Of a stretch of 64,000 nucleotides of DNA, positions 17,736 through 25,524 are shown piece after piece; the stretch's first letter is position 1; each line of letters opens with the position of its first letter. The notes beneath the pieces were generated by a model. It made no database searches. It worked only from the letters and a program-made list of their open reading frames with translations, and was not told the DNA's origin. A program made the translations under genes and the position numbers. Source of the DNA: Clostridia bacterium. GTDB lineage: Bacteria > Bacillota > Clostridia > Oscillospirales > CAG-272. Location: positions 1-64,000 of the forward strand of contig JAFTMG010000005.1 in NCBI GenBank assembly GCA_017452525.1, read 5' to 3'.

Positions 17736-18920
17736 ATGCGTGTACTTATGACAGGCGGCGGCACCGGTGGGCATATCAATCCTGCGGTCGCCATTGCCAA
17801 TACCATCAAGAGAAATCATCCCGATGCGGAGATCGCCTTTGTGGGCACCGCACGGGGGAAGGAAACGGAGCTGGTACCCAAGGAGGGATACCCGCTGTAC
17901 TTCATGAACGTGCGAGGGATCCGTCGCTCCCTTTCTCCGAAAAACATCCGCGCGCTGTATCTGGCGTGGTCTTCTCCCATCAAAGCGAAGAAGCTGCTTC
18001 GCCGTTATAACCCCGATCTGGTAATCGGTACGGGAGGCTATGCCTGCTGGCCCGTGATGAAGGCGGCGACCAAGCTGGGGATCCCCAACGCGGTCCATGA
18101 ATCCAATGCGTTGCCGGGTATGGCGATCCGTCAGCTGCAGAATCACGTGGATCGGATCTATATCAATTTTGAGCAAACGGAGCAACTGCTGAACGTGCGT
18201 GACAAGAGCAAGATCCTCCGTGTGGGCAATCCCTTGCGCGAGGGCTTTGGCGCTATGAGCCGCGAGGCGGCGCGCAAAAAGCTGGGAATGCGGGAAGGAC
18301 AGCGCATGGTCCTCTCCTTTGGCGGCAGTCTCGGCGCAGAACGTATCAATGAGACCGTGCTGGAGCTGATGCGTGATATGGCGGCAAAAGATCCCGATCT
18401 TCTGGTTGTCCACGCCACCGGCACCGCAAGCTTTGAGGAAACACATGCGACGTTTTGCCGGATGGGCTTGGATCAACTGCCGAACGTGACGCTGGCGCCT
18501 TATATTTTCGATATGCCGGCGCGCATGGCGGCGGCGGACGTGGTCATCTGCCGTGCGGGCGCGATGACGGTCTCGGAGCTGGCGTTGATGAAAAAGGCGT
18601 GTGTGATGATCCCGTCCCCTCACGTGGCGGACAATCATCAGTACAAAAATGCCAAGACGCTGGCGGACAGCGGCGCGGCTCTTTTGTTGGAGGAAAAGGA
18701 TCTGACGGGAGAACGGCTGATCCGCGACGTATCTATGCTTTTGAACGATCTGTCGGCGCGTCGGCAGATGGAGGAAAATATCTCGGCGTTTGCCCGTGCG
18801 GATGCCAATAAGGTCATCTACGAGGATCTCATGCGCATGGTTGCCGAAAATGGAGGAGAGAAGACGGGAGATTTTGACCCGCCTGCCCCCGATGTGCTGC
18901 CCGACACAAAGAAAGGATAA
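17736..18920 (+). CDS. murG: UDP-GlcNAc:lipid I N-acetylglucosaminyltransferase (MurG)
   Basis: Peripheral membrane GT28 enzyme that turns lipid I into lipid II. The start region MRVLMTGGGTGGHINPA, GTGGYACWPV, HESNALPG, SFGGSLGAERIN and the late RAGAMTVSEL motif all fit. ATG at 17736 gives the standard N-terminus; the ATG at 17724 would add four residues. About 394 residues, slightly longer than average because of a polar C-terminal tail. Confidence 0.96.
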   Translation: MRVLMTGGGTGGHINPAVAIANTIKRNHPDAEIAFVGTARGKETELVPKEGYPLYFMNVRGIRRSLSPKNIRALYLAWSSPIKAKKLLRRYNPDLVIGTGGYACWPVMKAATKLGIPNAVHESNALPGMAIRQLQNHVDRIYINFEQTEQLLNVRDKSKILRVGNPLREGFGAMSREAARKKLGMREGQRMVLSFGGSLGAERINETVLELMRDMAAKDPDLLVVHATGTASFEETHATFCRMGLDQLPNVTLAPYIFDMPARMAAADVVICRAGAMTVSELALMKKACVMIPSPHVADNHQYKNAKTLADSGAALLLEEKDLTGERLIRDVSMLLNDLSARRQMEENISAFARADANKVIYEDLMRMVAENGGEKTGDFDPPAPDVLPDTKKG

Positions 18921-18952
18921 CGGGCGAAGATCAACGAAAGGGAAGTGAAATC

Positions 18953-19804
18953 ATGACGAGAACAGAGAACGGCAATGCCGAAAAGATGCGCAGACAGCCA
19001 CAGAGAGCGGCGGAATGTCGTCAAAATGCTGCGAAGGAACACCGTGAGGGCTCACGTAAGCTGCTGAAGATCCTGCTGGTATTGCTTTCTGCGGCGCTTG
19101 TGTGGGGAATGCTTTCGTGGCTTCTGTCTCTCGTTCCGCTTCGCAAGGTTCGTGTGGAGGGGCTGACTCGCTACGGCGAGGAGGAGGTCCTGATCGCCGC
19201 CGGTCTTGCCACCGCGGACAAGCTTCTCTCCGTCGATGCCGAGACGGTCAGACAAAATCTGACGGCGTTCTACCCCTATATTGAGACCGTTAAGGTAAGA
19301 TACGCCTTCCCATTGGGCTACCGTTTGGTGATCAATGAGGATACTCCCGCCTATTATACGCGCATTGCGGATGATTACTTTGCGCTTTCCGCCGAGCTGA
19401 AGGTGCTGGAGCGAGCCACCTCGCCCAGACGTTTTCTGGAGGAAGGGCTTCAGCAGATTACGCTGAGCGGCATTCAAACGGCAATGCTGGGTCAGACGCT
19501 GGATTACGGCGGTGATTATCTTGACCGCATCCTGCGGGACGTCCACGCCAGTGTGCTGGCAGACCGCATTACCGACGTCCACGTTGGAGACCGCTACCAT
19601 CTGAGCGTGGTGTGCGACGGACTTTATACCCTCTATCTCGGAGACACCAACGCCATTGATGCCAAGCTTCGCCTGGCGGCATTGATGCTGGAAGAGGCGG
19701 ATATTCCCGCGGGCTACGGCGCCGTGTTGGACGTTTCCGACCTGAAAAAGACAAGTATTCGTTTTGAAGGGATCAAGGATGGTGCTCTGGAGGTCTCGGA
19801 ATAA
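18953..19804 (+). CDS. ftsQ: Cell division protein DivIB/FtsQ
   Basis: A 283-residue bitopic divisome protein. A basic cytoplasmic part (1-37) is followed by one membrane span (about 38-58), then a POTRA domain beginning LRKVRVEGLTRYGEEEV and a beta domain. It partners FtsL and FtsB outside the membrane. GGGAAGTGAAATC precedes the ATG at 18953. The gene order murG-divIB-ftsZ supports the call; ftsA is missing between it and ftsZ. Confidence 0.87.
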   Translation: MTRTENGNAEKMRRQPQRAAECRQNAAKEHREGSRKLLKILLVLLSAALVWGMLSWLLSLVPLRKVRVEGLTRYGEEEVLIAAGLATADKLLSVDAETVRQNLTAFYPYIETVKVRYAFPLGYRLVINEDTPAYYTRIADDYFALSAELKVLERATSPRRFLEEGLQQITLSGIQTAMLGQTLDYGGDYLDRILRDVHASVLADRITDVHVGDRYHLSVVCDGLYTLYLGDTNAIDAKLRLAALMLEEADIPAGYGAVLDVSDLKKTSIRFEGIKDGALEVSE

Positions 19805-19855
19805 TACTTTTTGACGGAAAAAATGTAAATTTTCAATAAAATTAGCAAAAAGGTA

Positions 19856-19884
19856 TTGCAAAAAAGTCAAAAAAATATTATGAT
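19856..19884 (+). promoter_or_regulatory. Probable ftsZ promoter
   Basis: TTGCAA (19856-19861), a 17-bp spacer and TATGAT (19879-19884) in an A+T-rich stretch of the 156-bp gap before ftsZ. A TATAAT at 19886-19891 has no partner at the right distance. Confidence 0.6.
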
Positions 19885-19960
19885 ATATAATAGATATGCG
19901 TGCCGATCGTAGAAGAGCGGCAAAAGTAAGAGATTTCGCGAAAAATCGGGAGGATTAAAC

Positions 19961-21199
19961 ATGACATTTGAACGTGATGATAGCTGTGAAAGCGGCGTAT
20001 GTATAAAGGTGATCGGTGTAGGCGGTGGCGGTAACAATGCGGTAAACCGCATGATCTCTGCCAATATCGGCGGTGTGGAGTTCGTTTCGATCAATACCGA
20101 CCGTCAGGCTCTGCGCAAGAGCGAGTCGCCCAACCAGCTGGTGATCGGCGAAAAGGTGACCAAGGGCTTCGGCGCTGGCGCCAACCCTGCCATCGGTGAA
20201 AGAGCGGCAGAGGAGTCTTTGGAGGAGATCAAGGATATTCTGACCGGCGCGGACATGGTCTTCATCACTGCCGGCATGGGCGGCGGTACCGGTACCGGTG
20301 CGGCTCCCGTAGTGGCTCGTCTGGCACGTGAGATGGATATTCTGACCGTCGGTATCGTGACCAAGCCCTTTGCTTTTGAGGGCAAGCGCCGTATGACACA
20401 GGCAATGGCAGGTATCGAGGCGCTGAGCCAGCATGTGGACTCTCTGATCATCATCCCCAACGAGAGACTGAAGCAGGTATCCGATACCCGCATCACCCTT
20501 GCCAACGCGTTTGAGGTGGTCGATGACGTACTGCGCCACGGCGTGCAGAGCATCTCCGATCTGATCAACGTGGAGGGCTTCATCAACCTGGACTTTGCCG
20601 ACGTTACCTCCGTTATGAAAAATGCCGGCTTTGCTCATATGGGCGTTGGTATGGCAACCGGTAAGGATAAGGCAGAGCTGGCGGCAAAGGAAGCAATCTC
20701 CAGCCCGCTGCTTGAGACCTCGATCCGCGGTGCGAGCGGCATCGTGATCAGTATGTACGTTTCTCCCGATGTGGGTCTGGAGGACGTAGATCTGGCTGCT
20801 GCTATGATCACCAACGAGGCAAATCCCGAAGCGAACGTGATCTGGGGTGTGGCATTTGACGAAGAGCTGGAGGATGCCATGCGTGTTACCATCATTGCGA
20901 CCGGCTTTGATAAGAACGTAGAGGGTGAGACCACCGTGGAGACGCCCGTTGTTACGCCTGCTCCCGCAAAGGATACGGCGAAGCCCGGTGTGACGGTTGG
21001 CAGAGTAGACGGCACGACCGCAACACCTGCCGTTCCCGTTACCCCCGTTACCCCGAAGCCTGTGGTTCAGTCTGCCGGCGGCGATGCGGCACCCGCACCC
21101 AAGAAGGATGAGGGAACTATCTCCGACACCGATTTCGAGGATATTATGGATATTCTTCGCAAATCCAAAGGTCGTTCCGATTTCCGCAACAGACGCTAA
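19961..21199 (+). CDS. ftsZ: Cell division GTPase FtsZ
   Basis: Tubulin homologue that forms the Z ring. The 412-residue protein has the GTPase signature [13 protein letters not shown] and the N-terminal [12 protein letters not shown], then a T7-loop and a proline/threonine-rich linker (about 320-385). The extreme C-terminus ends [25 protein letters not shown], and the usual DIPxFLRR-type peptide that docks FtsA, SepF or EzrA is not recognisable. GGGAGG before ATG 19961 is strong. It has its own promoter and a weak terminator. Confidence 0.97.
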   Translation: MTFERDDSCESGVCIKVIGVGGGGNNAVNRMISANIGGVEFVSINTDRQALRKSESPNQLVIGEKVTKGFGAGANPAIGERAAEESLEEIKDILTGADMVFITAGMGGGTGTGAAPVVARLAREMDILTVGIVTKPFAFEGKRRMTQAMAGIEALSQHVDSLIIIPNERLKQVSDTRITLANAFEVVDDVLRHGVQSISDLINVEGFINLDFADVTSVMKNAGFAHMGVGMATGKDKAELAAKEAISSPLLETSIRGASGIVISMYVSPDVGLEDVDLAAAMITNEANPEANVIWGVAFDEELEDAMRVTIIATGFDKNVEGETTVETPVVTPAPAKDTAKPGVTVGRVDGTTATPAVPVTPVTPKPVVQSAGGDAAPAPKKDEGTISDTDFEDIMDILRKSKGRSDFRNRR

Positions 21200-21211
21200 T
21201 CAGTAAAATAA

Positions 21212-21244
21212 CGGGGGATCGGCAATGGCGCGATCCCTCGTTTT
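21212..21244 (+). terminator. Terminator after ftsZ
   Basis: A 10-bp stem (21212-21221 with 21231-21240, one G-T pair) followed by only four T residues. It is probably leaky, so the next gene may be partly co-transcribed. Confidence 0.6.
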
Positions 21245-21274
21245 GAATATGAAATTCAGGAAGGATATCACACG

Positions 21275-22168
21275 ATGAATATGGATGAACTGAAGGCCGC
21301 TCTGCTGGACGGCAAGAAAAAAAAGATCATTCTCGATACCGATACATACAATGAGATCGACGACCAGTTCGCACTGGCGTATGCTATGCTCTCTCCCGAT
21401 AAGGTAGATCTGCTGTCGATCAATGCTGCGCCTTTTTTGAACTCCCGCTCCACTTCCGCGGCGGACGGTATGGAGAAATCCTATCAGGAGATCTTCCGCA
21501 TCATGAAGCTGGTGGATCCCAATGCAGACATCCCCGTATACCGCGGTTCTACCGCTTTTCTGACCGATAAGAATACTCCCGTAGAGTCTCCCGCTTGCGA
21601 TAACATTATCAATACCGTGATGAACAGCGATGAGCTGATCTACGTGGTCGCCATCGGCGCGATCACCAACGTGGCTTCCGCTATCATCAAGTGTCCTGAG
21701 ATCGTCGACCGCATGGTCGTTGTATGGCTGGGCGGTCACGCGCTGCATTGGCAGAATACCGCGGAATTCAACCTGCGTCAGGACGTGCCTGCGGCACAGA
21801 TCATTCTGGACTCCAAGGTGCCCTTCGTGCAGATCCCCTGCAACGGGGTATGCACTCATTTCTCCACCTCCATCCCCGAGCTGGCGTATTATCTCGGCGG
21901 CAAGAACGAGCTGTGCGATTATCTGGTGGATATCGTCCGCAGCTACACCAAGAAGCCCTACGGTTGGTCCAAGGTCGTTTGGGATGTGACCGCGATCGCG
22001 GCGATCGTGCTGCCTGAATCGCTGGATATGGTGACCATCCCCACCCCGATCCTGACTCCCGACTGCAGATACGCCTTTGACGGCGCCCGCCACCCGTATA
22101 TTTACGTTCGCCACATTCGCCGCGACCCTCTGTTCGCGGATATGTTTACCAAGCTGGCAAACAAATAA
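21275..22168 (+). CDS. Nucleoside hydrolase (inosine/uridine-preferring type)
   Basis: Cleaves the N-glycosidic bond of ribonucleosides for salvage. In 297 residues it has the calcium-site motif DTDTYNEIDDQFAL (about residues 20-33), VVAIGAITNVASA and the WLGGHALH segment of the family. Substrate preference cannot be inferred. GGAAGG serves the ATG at 21275. No other promoter is visible, so it may depend on readthrough from ftsZ. Convergent with rplL. Confidence 0.88.
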   Translation: MNMDELKAALLDGKKKKIILDTDTYNEIDDQFALAYAMLSPDKVDLLSINAAPFLNSRSTSAADGMEKSYQEIFRIMKLVDPNADIPVYRGSTAFLTDKNTPVESPACDNIINTVMNSDELIYVVAIGAITNVASAIIKCPEIVDRMVVVWLGGHALHWQNTAEFNLRQDVPAAQIILDSKVPFVQIPCNGVCTHFSTSIPELAYYLGGKNELCDYLVDIVRSYTKKPYGWSKVVWDVTAIAAIVLPESLDMVTIPTPILTPDCRYAFDGARHPYIYVRHIRRDPLFADMFTKLANK

Positions 22169-22170
22169 TT

Positions 22171-22220
22171 CCCTAAGGAAAAGATCGGCATACCGCGGTA
22201 TGCCGATCTTTTCCTTAGGG
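22171..22220. terminator. Bidirectional terminator, 50-bp perfect palindrome
   Basis: All of 22171-22220 is a perfect inverted repeat centred on CCGCGG. The inner part has A4 and T4 tracts, so it can act as a terminator hairpin in both directions. It separates the convergent nucleoside hydrolase and rplL genes. Confidence 0.75.
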
Positions 22221-22231
22221 GAGGGAAGAAA

Positions 22232-22259
22232 CAAAAAACGGATGCCTTTCGACATCCGC
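22232..22259 (-). terminator. Rho-independent terminator after rplL
   Basis: On the minus strand the stem CGGATG/CATCCG (22239-22244 with 22253-22258) is followed by six T residues, about 50 nt after the rplL stop. Confidence 0.8.
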
Positions 22260-22306
22260 TTTTTGTACAGCCAGGTTGATTTGTGTAATTTTTTAATGGG
22301 TAAAAA

Positions 22307-22684
22307 TTACTTGAGCTCAACGGTAGCGCCGACATCCTCAAGAGCCTTCTTGAGAGCCTCAGCATCTTCCTTGGTAGCGCCTTCCTTCAGGGTCTTGGGA
22401 GCGCCGTCAACGAGGTCCTTAGCGTCCTTCAGACCCAGGCCGAGAGCTTCCTTAACAACCTTGATAACATTGAGCTTCTTGTCGCCGGCAGATGCCAGAA
22501 CAACGTCGAACTCGGTCTTCTCCTCAGCAGCGGGAGCAGCAACGCCAGCAGCTGCAACAACGCCAACGGGAGCAGCGGCGGATACGCCGAACTCTTCCTC
22601 AACAGCCTTAACCAGGTCGTTCAGCTCGAGGATGGTCAGAGACTTGATCTCTTCAAGAATATTGGTAATTTTTTCGCTTGCCAT
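22307..22684 (-). CDS. rplL: 50S ribosomal protein L7/L12
   Basis: The stalk protein that recruits translation factors, bound to L10 as dimers. The 125-residue sequence has the N-terminal dimerisation domain, an Ala/Val/Gly-rich hinge (about 37-52) and the C-terminal domain with [36 protein letters not shown] precedes the ATG. Second gene after rplJ. The usual downstream neighbours rpoB and rpoC are not here. Confidence 0.98.
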   Translation of the reverse strand: MASEKITNILEEIKSLTILELNDLVKAVEEEFGVSAAAPVGVVAAAGVAAPAAEEKTEFDVVLASAGDKKLNVIKVVKEALGLGLKDAKDLVDGAPKTLKEGATKEDAEALKKALEDVGATVELK

Positions 22685-22771
22685 TTTGATATTCCTCCTG
22701 AAAAATGAGAATTTTTTAAGAAATTTTGATTTGCGGCATGTACTTATGCCACGTGGTGTAGGTCAGGCGGA

Positions 22772-23305
22772 TTAAGCCTGTGCCTCTTCTGCGGGAGCGG
22801 CTTCGCCACCCTCGTTGTTCTTGTCGATAACGGCCTGAATTGCGTAAGCAAAGCCGTACAGAGGAGAGCGGATGCTTCCCAGGAACTTGGCGATGAGGAT
22901 CTCCTTGCTGGGAACCTCTGCCAGAGCATTCACGCCTGCTGCGTCGAGCATCTTACCGTCAACGTAACCGGACAGGATCTGGAAGGACTCTACCTTCTCG
23001 GCATACTCCTTAAGAACCTTAGCGGCAACGATGGGGTCGTTCTCGCTGATCGCAATAGCGGTCATACCGTTGAGGTGCTCTTTCATCTCGCCGTAACCTG
23101 CGGCTTCGCATGCACGACCGGTGAGAGAATTCTTAACAACCATGTACTTAACGCCTGCTTCACGCAGAGCCTTACGCATCTTGGTGTCGTCCTCAACCTT
23201 GATACCCTGATAGTTTACCAGTACACCGGCTGCGGATGCTTTGATCAGCTCCGTCAGTTCAGCGACTGCTTGCTGTTTCTGTTCAAGAATCTTCTTGCTA
23301 GGCAT
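22772..23305 (-). CDS. rplJ: 50S ribosomal protein L10
   Basis: Base of the L7/L12 stalk; also a known autogenous repressor that binds its own leader. About 177 residues starting MPSKKILEQKQQAV, with VNYQGIKVEDDTKMRKALREAG and VVKNSLTGRACEAAG characteristic. GGGAGGTG on the minus strand precedes the ATG at 23305, so an in-frame extension further upstream is excluded. Long structured leader upstream. Confidence 0.97.
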   Translation of the reverse strand: MPSKKILEQKQQAVAELTELIKASAAGVLVNYQGIKVEDDTKMRKALREAGVKYMVVKNSLTGRACEAAGYGEMKEHLNGMTAIAISENDPIVAAKVLKEYAEKVESFQILSGYVDGKMLDAAGVNALAEVPSKEILIAKFLGSIRSPLYGFAYAIQAVIDKNNEGGEAAPAEEAQA

Positions 23306-23460
23306 AGTAATTTTCACCTCCCATGTGAAATTAATATAAAAAAACTTTCTCCGTACAGGCCGCACCTATCCCGAAGAAAGTAAATCAACAAAAAACGATT
23401 GACATCTCCTCGGCAGGGAGGCATAACGCCTTTACGGAAACCTGCTGTCTTTGGATAACG
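23306..23460 (-). ncRNA. L10-type leader of rplJ-rplL
   Basis: The 155-nt untranslated leader contains the block GCCGAGGAGATGTCAATCG (complement of about 23396-23414) and hairpins, as in the Firmicute L10 leader bound by the L10-(L12)4 complex. A terminator-like hairpin follows it. The family assignment is from position and general appearance; a covariance search would settle it. Confidence 0.75.
23337..23381 (-). terminator. Attenuator hairpin in the rplJ leader
   Basis: On the minus strand a 10-bp stem (23372-23381 with 23344-23353, one mismatch) is followed directly by seven T residues. It lies between promoter and start codon, so it would act as a transcriptional attenuator. Confidence 0.6.
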
Positions 23461-23466
23461 GATAGC

Positions 23467-23495
23467 ATTATATCACAGCTTTTCCGTTTTGTCAA
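23467..23495 (-). promoter_or_regulatory. Consensus sigma-A promoter of rplJ-rplL
   Basis: On the minus strand TTGACA (23490-23495), 17 bp and TATAAT (23467-23472): a full consensus, as expected for a ribosomal protein operon. Confidence 0.9.
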
Positions 23496-23522
23496 TAGTT
23501 TTTTGAAAAAATATTTTATTTT

Positions 23523-24074
23523 TTATGTTTCGTCCTCAAGGGGCGGATTGTTGCGAAGAATTCTCTGCGCGGCATGGGTCAAACGGCTTCTCAGCCAATC
23601 GGGACTGAGTACGGTAATGTCTGCGTCGGAGGAGAGGATGAGGCTGAGGAACACATCCACGCTCTGAAATTCACAGCGGTAACGGTGCTTTCCCTCATCG
23701 CTGACGATCATGCGGCGAAATTCGACCAGTGCCAGCTTGTCGCGGCAGCGAATGGTGGCAGAATAGGGGATCTGAAGCTGGATCGCTTCATCCTCTGCGG
23801 TACCGTTGGGGAGTGCCAGCGCGGAGAGACCGAAAACGGATTCATCATTGGAATCGGTTCCCATGGAGGGAAGCTCAAAGGCGGAGGTGTAGAAAAATCC
23901 GCGCTTGCCGAAATGATAGTCGATGGGGGCACCTAACTCATTTTTCAGATAATCCACGTCGCGCTGTGCCTGGCGGTGGGAGATACCGAACCTCTCTGCC
24001 AGCAGGCGGGCGTTCGGGTAGCTTCTGCTGAGTATTTTTCGGTGGAGCCATTGAATGCGGGAATCAGCTGACAT
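23523..24074 (-). CDS. HTH transcriptional regulator related to YafY/WYL proteins, without the WYL core
   Basis: A 183-residue protein. An N-terminal HTH (about residues 5-60, including SHRQAQRDVDYLKNELGAPI) and the following RGFFYT wing match regulators of the YafY type. The C-terminal 90 residues resemble a WCX domain, but the WYL domain that normally lies between is not recognisable. AAGGAG precedes the ATG at 24074, which overlaps the end of the upstream membrane protein gene by 11 bp, so the two are translated together. Targets unknown. A lysine/arginine-rich upstream extension in frame is rejected because it overlaps that gene. Confidence 0.65.
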   Translation of the reverse strand: MSADSRIQWLHRKILSRSYPNARLLAERFGISHRQAQRDVDYLKNELGAPIDYHFGKRGFFYTSAFELPSMGTDSNDESVFGLSALALPNGTAEDEAIQLQIPYSATIRCRDKLALVEFRRMIVSDEGKHRYRCEFQSVDVFLSLILSSDADITVLSPDWLRSRLTHAAQRILRNNPPLEDET

Positions 24075-25020
24075 GCTTGTCATCTCCTTCTTTGCTGTTT
24101 TCTGTGCCTTGGGTCTTTTGTGCGTCGGCACCTTTTTTCTTTTTCTTTTGCTTTTGTTTCTCTTTTTCCAAACGTTTTTTTTCACGGTCCGCGGCGATCT
24201 CTTCTTCCGTTGCCACGGGTGTCTTCATCAACAGCTTGTAGGTGTCATGAGCGCGGGCACACAGATAACACGTAAAGGACAGAGAGAGCGTACCGTAAAG
24301 CAGGTAGTCCGGCTCGTGCCACGCGCCGATCGCATAAGCGAACAATACGGGGACCGATGCCATCCCACAGAGCAGAACGGCAATCAGCGTATATGCGTAG
24401 TATGCGATGCGGAATCTCTTTTTGACCAACATCCTGACGTCCTCAAACACATGAAACATCATGGCGGCAAGGGCGAAATGAAACGTGATCTTAAAGGGAC
24501 TGTTCATTTGAACGTACAGATTCAGATACGTGGCGGCAAGGATCATGCCGAGCCACACCAAAAGCAGGTAGCCGGACAGTACGTGGTGCTCCGGCGAGGT
24601 GTCTCCGATAAAGCGGAGCGCGAAATATATCGCCGCGAGAAGAGAAAAGAGGGCGGTCAGCACATAGAGCTTCGCGTGATGAGCGTAATAAGTCGAGCAT
24701 TCAAAGAAGAAGAGGGACGTTGCGGCGGACACGGCAGCGCATACCAACGCGCAGACGCGGGAGGCACGCCCCGTCTCGGGGCGGATATCGATGGTAAAGG
24801 AATATTGCGGAATGAAGATCAGCGATGTGAGCAGCCAAAGGACGGTCATGATCAGGATCGCACCGTAAGCGACATGCGTGGGAAACGGGTCGAAGTAACC
24901 GACCTCGGGATCAAACGCAAATGTAAAGTTGGCAATGCGCAACAGCAGCGCGATGCCGATCAGAATAACGGCGGACCAAGTATATATTTTTACCTTTAGC
25001 GAAAACGGATTCTGACTCAT
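24064..25020 (-). CDS. Uncharacterised polytopic membrane protein
   Basis: I do not recognise the family. The 318 residues have about eight hydrophobic spans between residues 10 and 260 and a cytoplasmic C-terminal tail (about 265-318) that is very rich in lysine and glutamate, with a run of lysines. There is no signal peptide cleavage site and no catalytic motif I can name. It overlaps an HTH regulator gene, and probably forms a two-gene operon with it. A TATAAT-like box lies upstream near 25060 without a clear -35. Confidence 0.75.
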   Translation of the reverse strand: MSQNPFSLKVKIYTWSAVILIGIALLLRIANFTFAFDPEVGYFDPFPTHVAYGAILIMTVLWLLTSLIFIPQYSFTIDIRPETGRASRVCALVCAAVSAATSLFFFECSTYYAHHAKLYVLTALFSLLAAIYFALRFIGDTSPEHHVLSGYLLLVWLGMILAATYLNLYVQMNSPFKITFHFALAAMMFHVFEDVRMLVKKRFRIAYYAYTLIAVLLCGMASVPVLFAYAIGAWHEPDYLLYGTLSLSFTCYLCARAHDTYKLLMKTPVATEEEIAADREKKRLEKEKQKQKKKKKGADAQKTQGTENSKEGDDKHVS

Positions 25021-25123
25021 GTGTAAGAATGCCTTTCGTATTTTGAGTGGTATCTTTTATTATACTCTCTAATTGTGAATACGATGTGAACAAAAATGGT
25101 TCGAGATTAATTTGTTTTTGCTC

Positions 25124-25152
25124 TTGACATCGAAAAGAATATGTGATAATAT
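25124..25152 (+). promoter_or_regulatory. Promoter of the metal-resistance pair
   Basis: TTGACA (25124-25129), 17 bp, TAATAT (25147-25152); an extended TGTGATAAT at 25142-25150 with a shorter spacer is an alternative. It lies about 55-80 nt ahead of the regulator ATG. Confidence 0.6.
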
Positions 25153-25180
25153 GTTCATATGAATATTTGTTCATGTGAAC
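25153..25180 (+). promoter_or_regulatory. Probable SmtB/ArsR-type operator: two palindromes
   Basis: GTTCATATGAAT (25153-25164) and GTTCATGTGAAC (25169-25180) are two similar palindromes 16 bp apart, just past the -10 box and before the regulator start. The location and the TGAAC-type half-sites fit an ArsR/SmtB autoregulatory operator. Confidence 0.65.
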
Positions 25181-25205
25181 GATCGATCATACGGAGGTGA
25201 ACTTT

Positions 25206-25523
25206 ATGAAAAACAATCTTTTTGCGCCATCGCAGGAGCAGACGGAGCGGATCGGAAATTTCTTTCGGGTGATGGGTGATCCTACGCGGCTGAAGATCCT
25301 GACGGTACTGTTGAACGGTAAAATGTGCGTCATGCATATCAGCCAGGCGGTTGGGATGAGTCAGTCTGCGGTGTCTCACCAATTGGCAATTCTGCGTCGG
25401 GCGAATCTTGTATGCGTGTCCAGAAGCGGAAAGTCGCAGGTGTACGCTATTGCGGATGAGCACGTGCGCTTGATCCTGGATATGGCACTGCTGCACAGTG
25501 CGGAACATGAGGAGGAACTTTAA
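25206..25523 (+). CDS. SmtB/CzrA-like zinc-sensing ArsR-family repressor
   Basis: A 105-residue winged-helix repressor. HTH at about 40-65 (MHISQAVGMSQSAVSHQL). The C-terminal helix carries D84-x-H86-x10-H97-xx-E100, the exact spacing of the SmtB/CzrA alpha-5 zinc site, while the alpha-3N arsenic/cadmium motif ELCVCD is reduced to MCVMH. It should release DNA when zinc (or cobalt) binds. GGAGGTG at 25193-25199 serves the ATG at 25206. It sits one base before the pump gene it most likely controls. Confidence 0.9.
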   Translation: MKNNLFAPSQEQTERIGNFFRVMGDPTRLKILTVLLNGKMCVMHISQAVGMSQSAVSHQLAILRRANLVCVSRSGKSQVYAIADEHVRLILDMALLHSAEHEEEL

Positions 25524-25524
25524 C

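Noticed and set aside
23523..24185. A longer start (24185) for the HTH regulator
   Set aside because: It would add 37 Lys/Arg-rich residues read from inside the upstream membrane protein gene; a good ribosome-binding site serves 24074.
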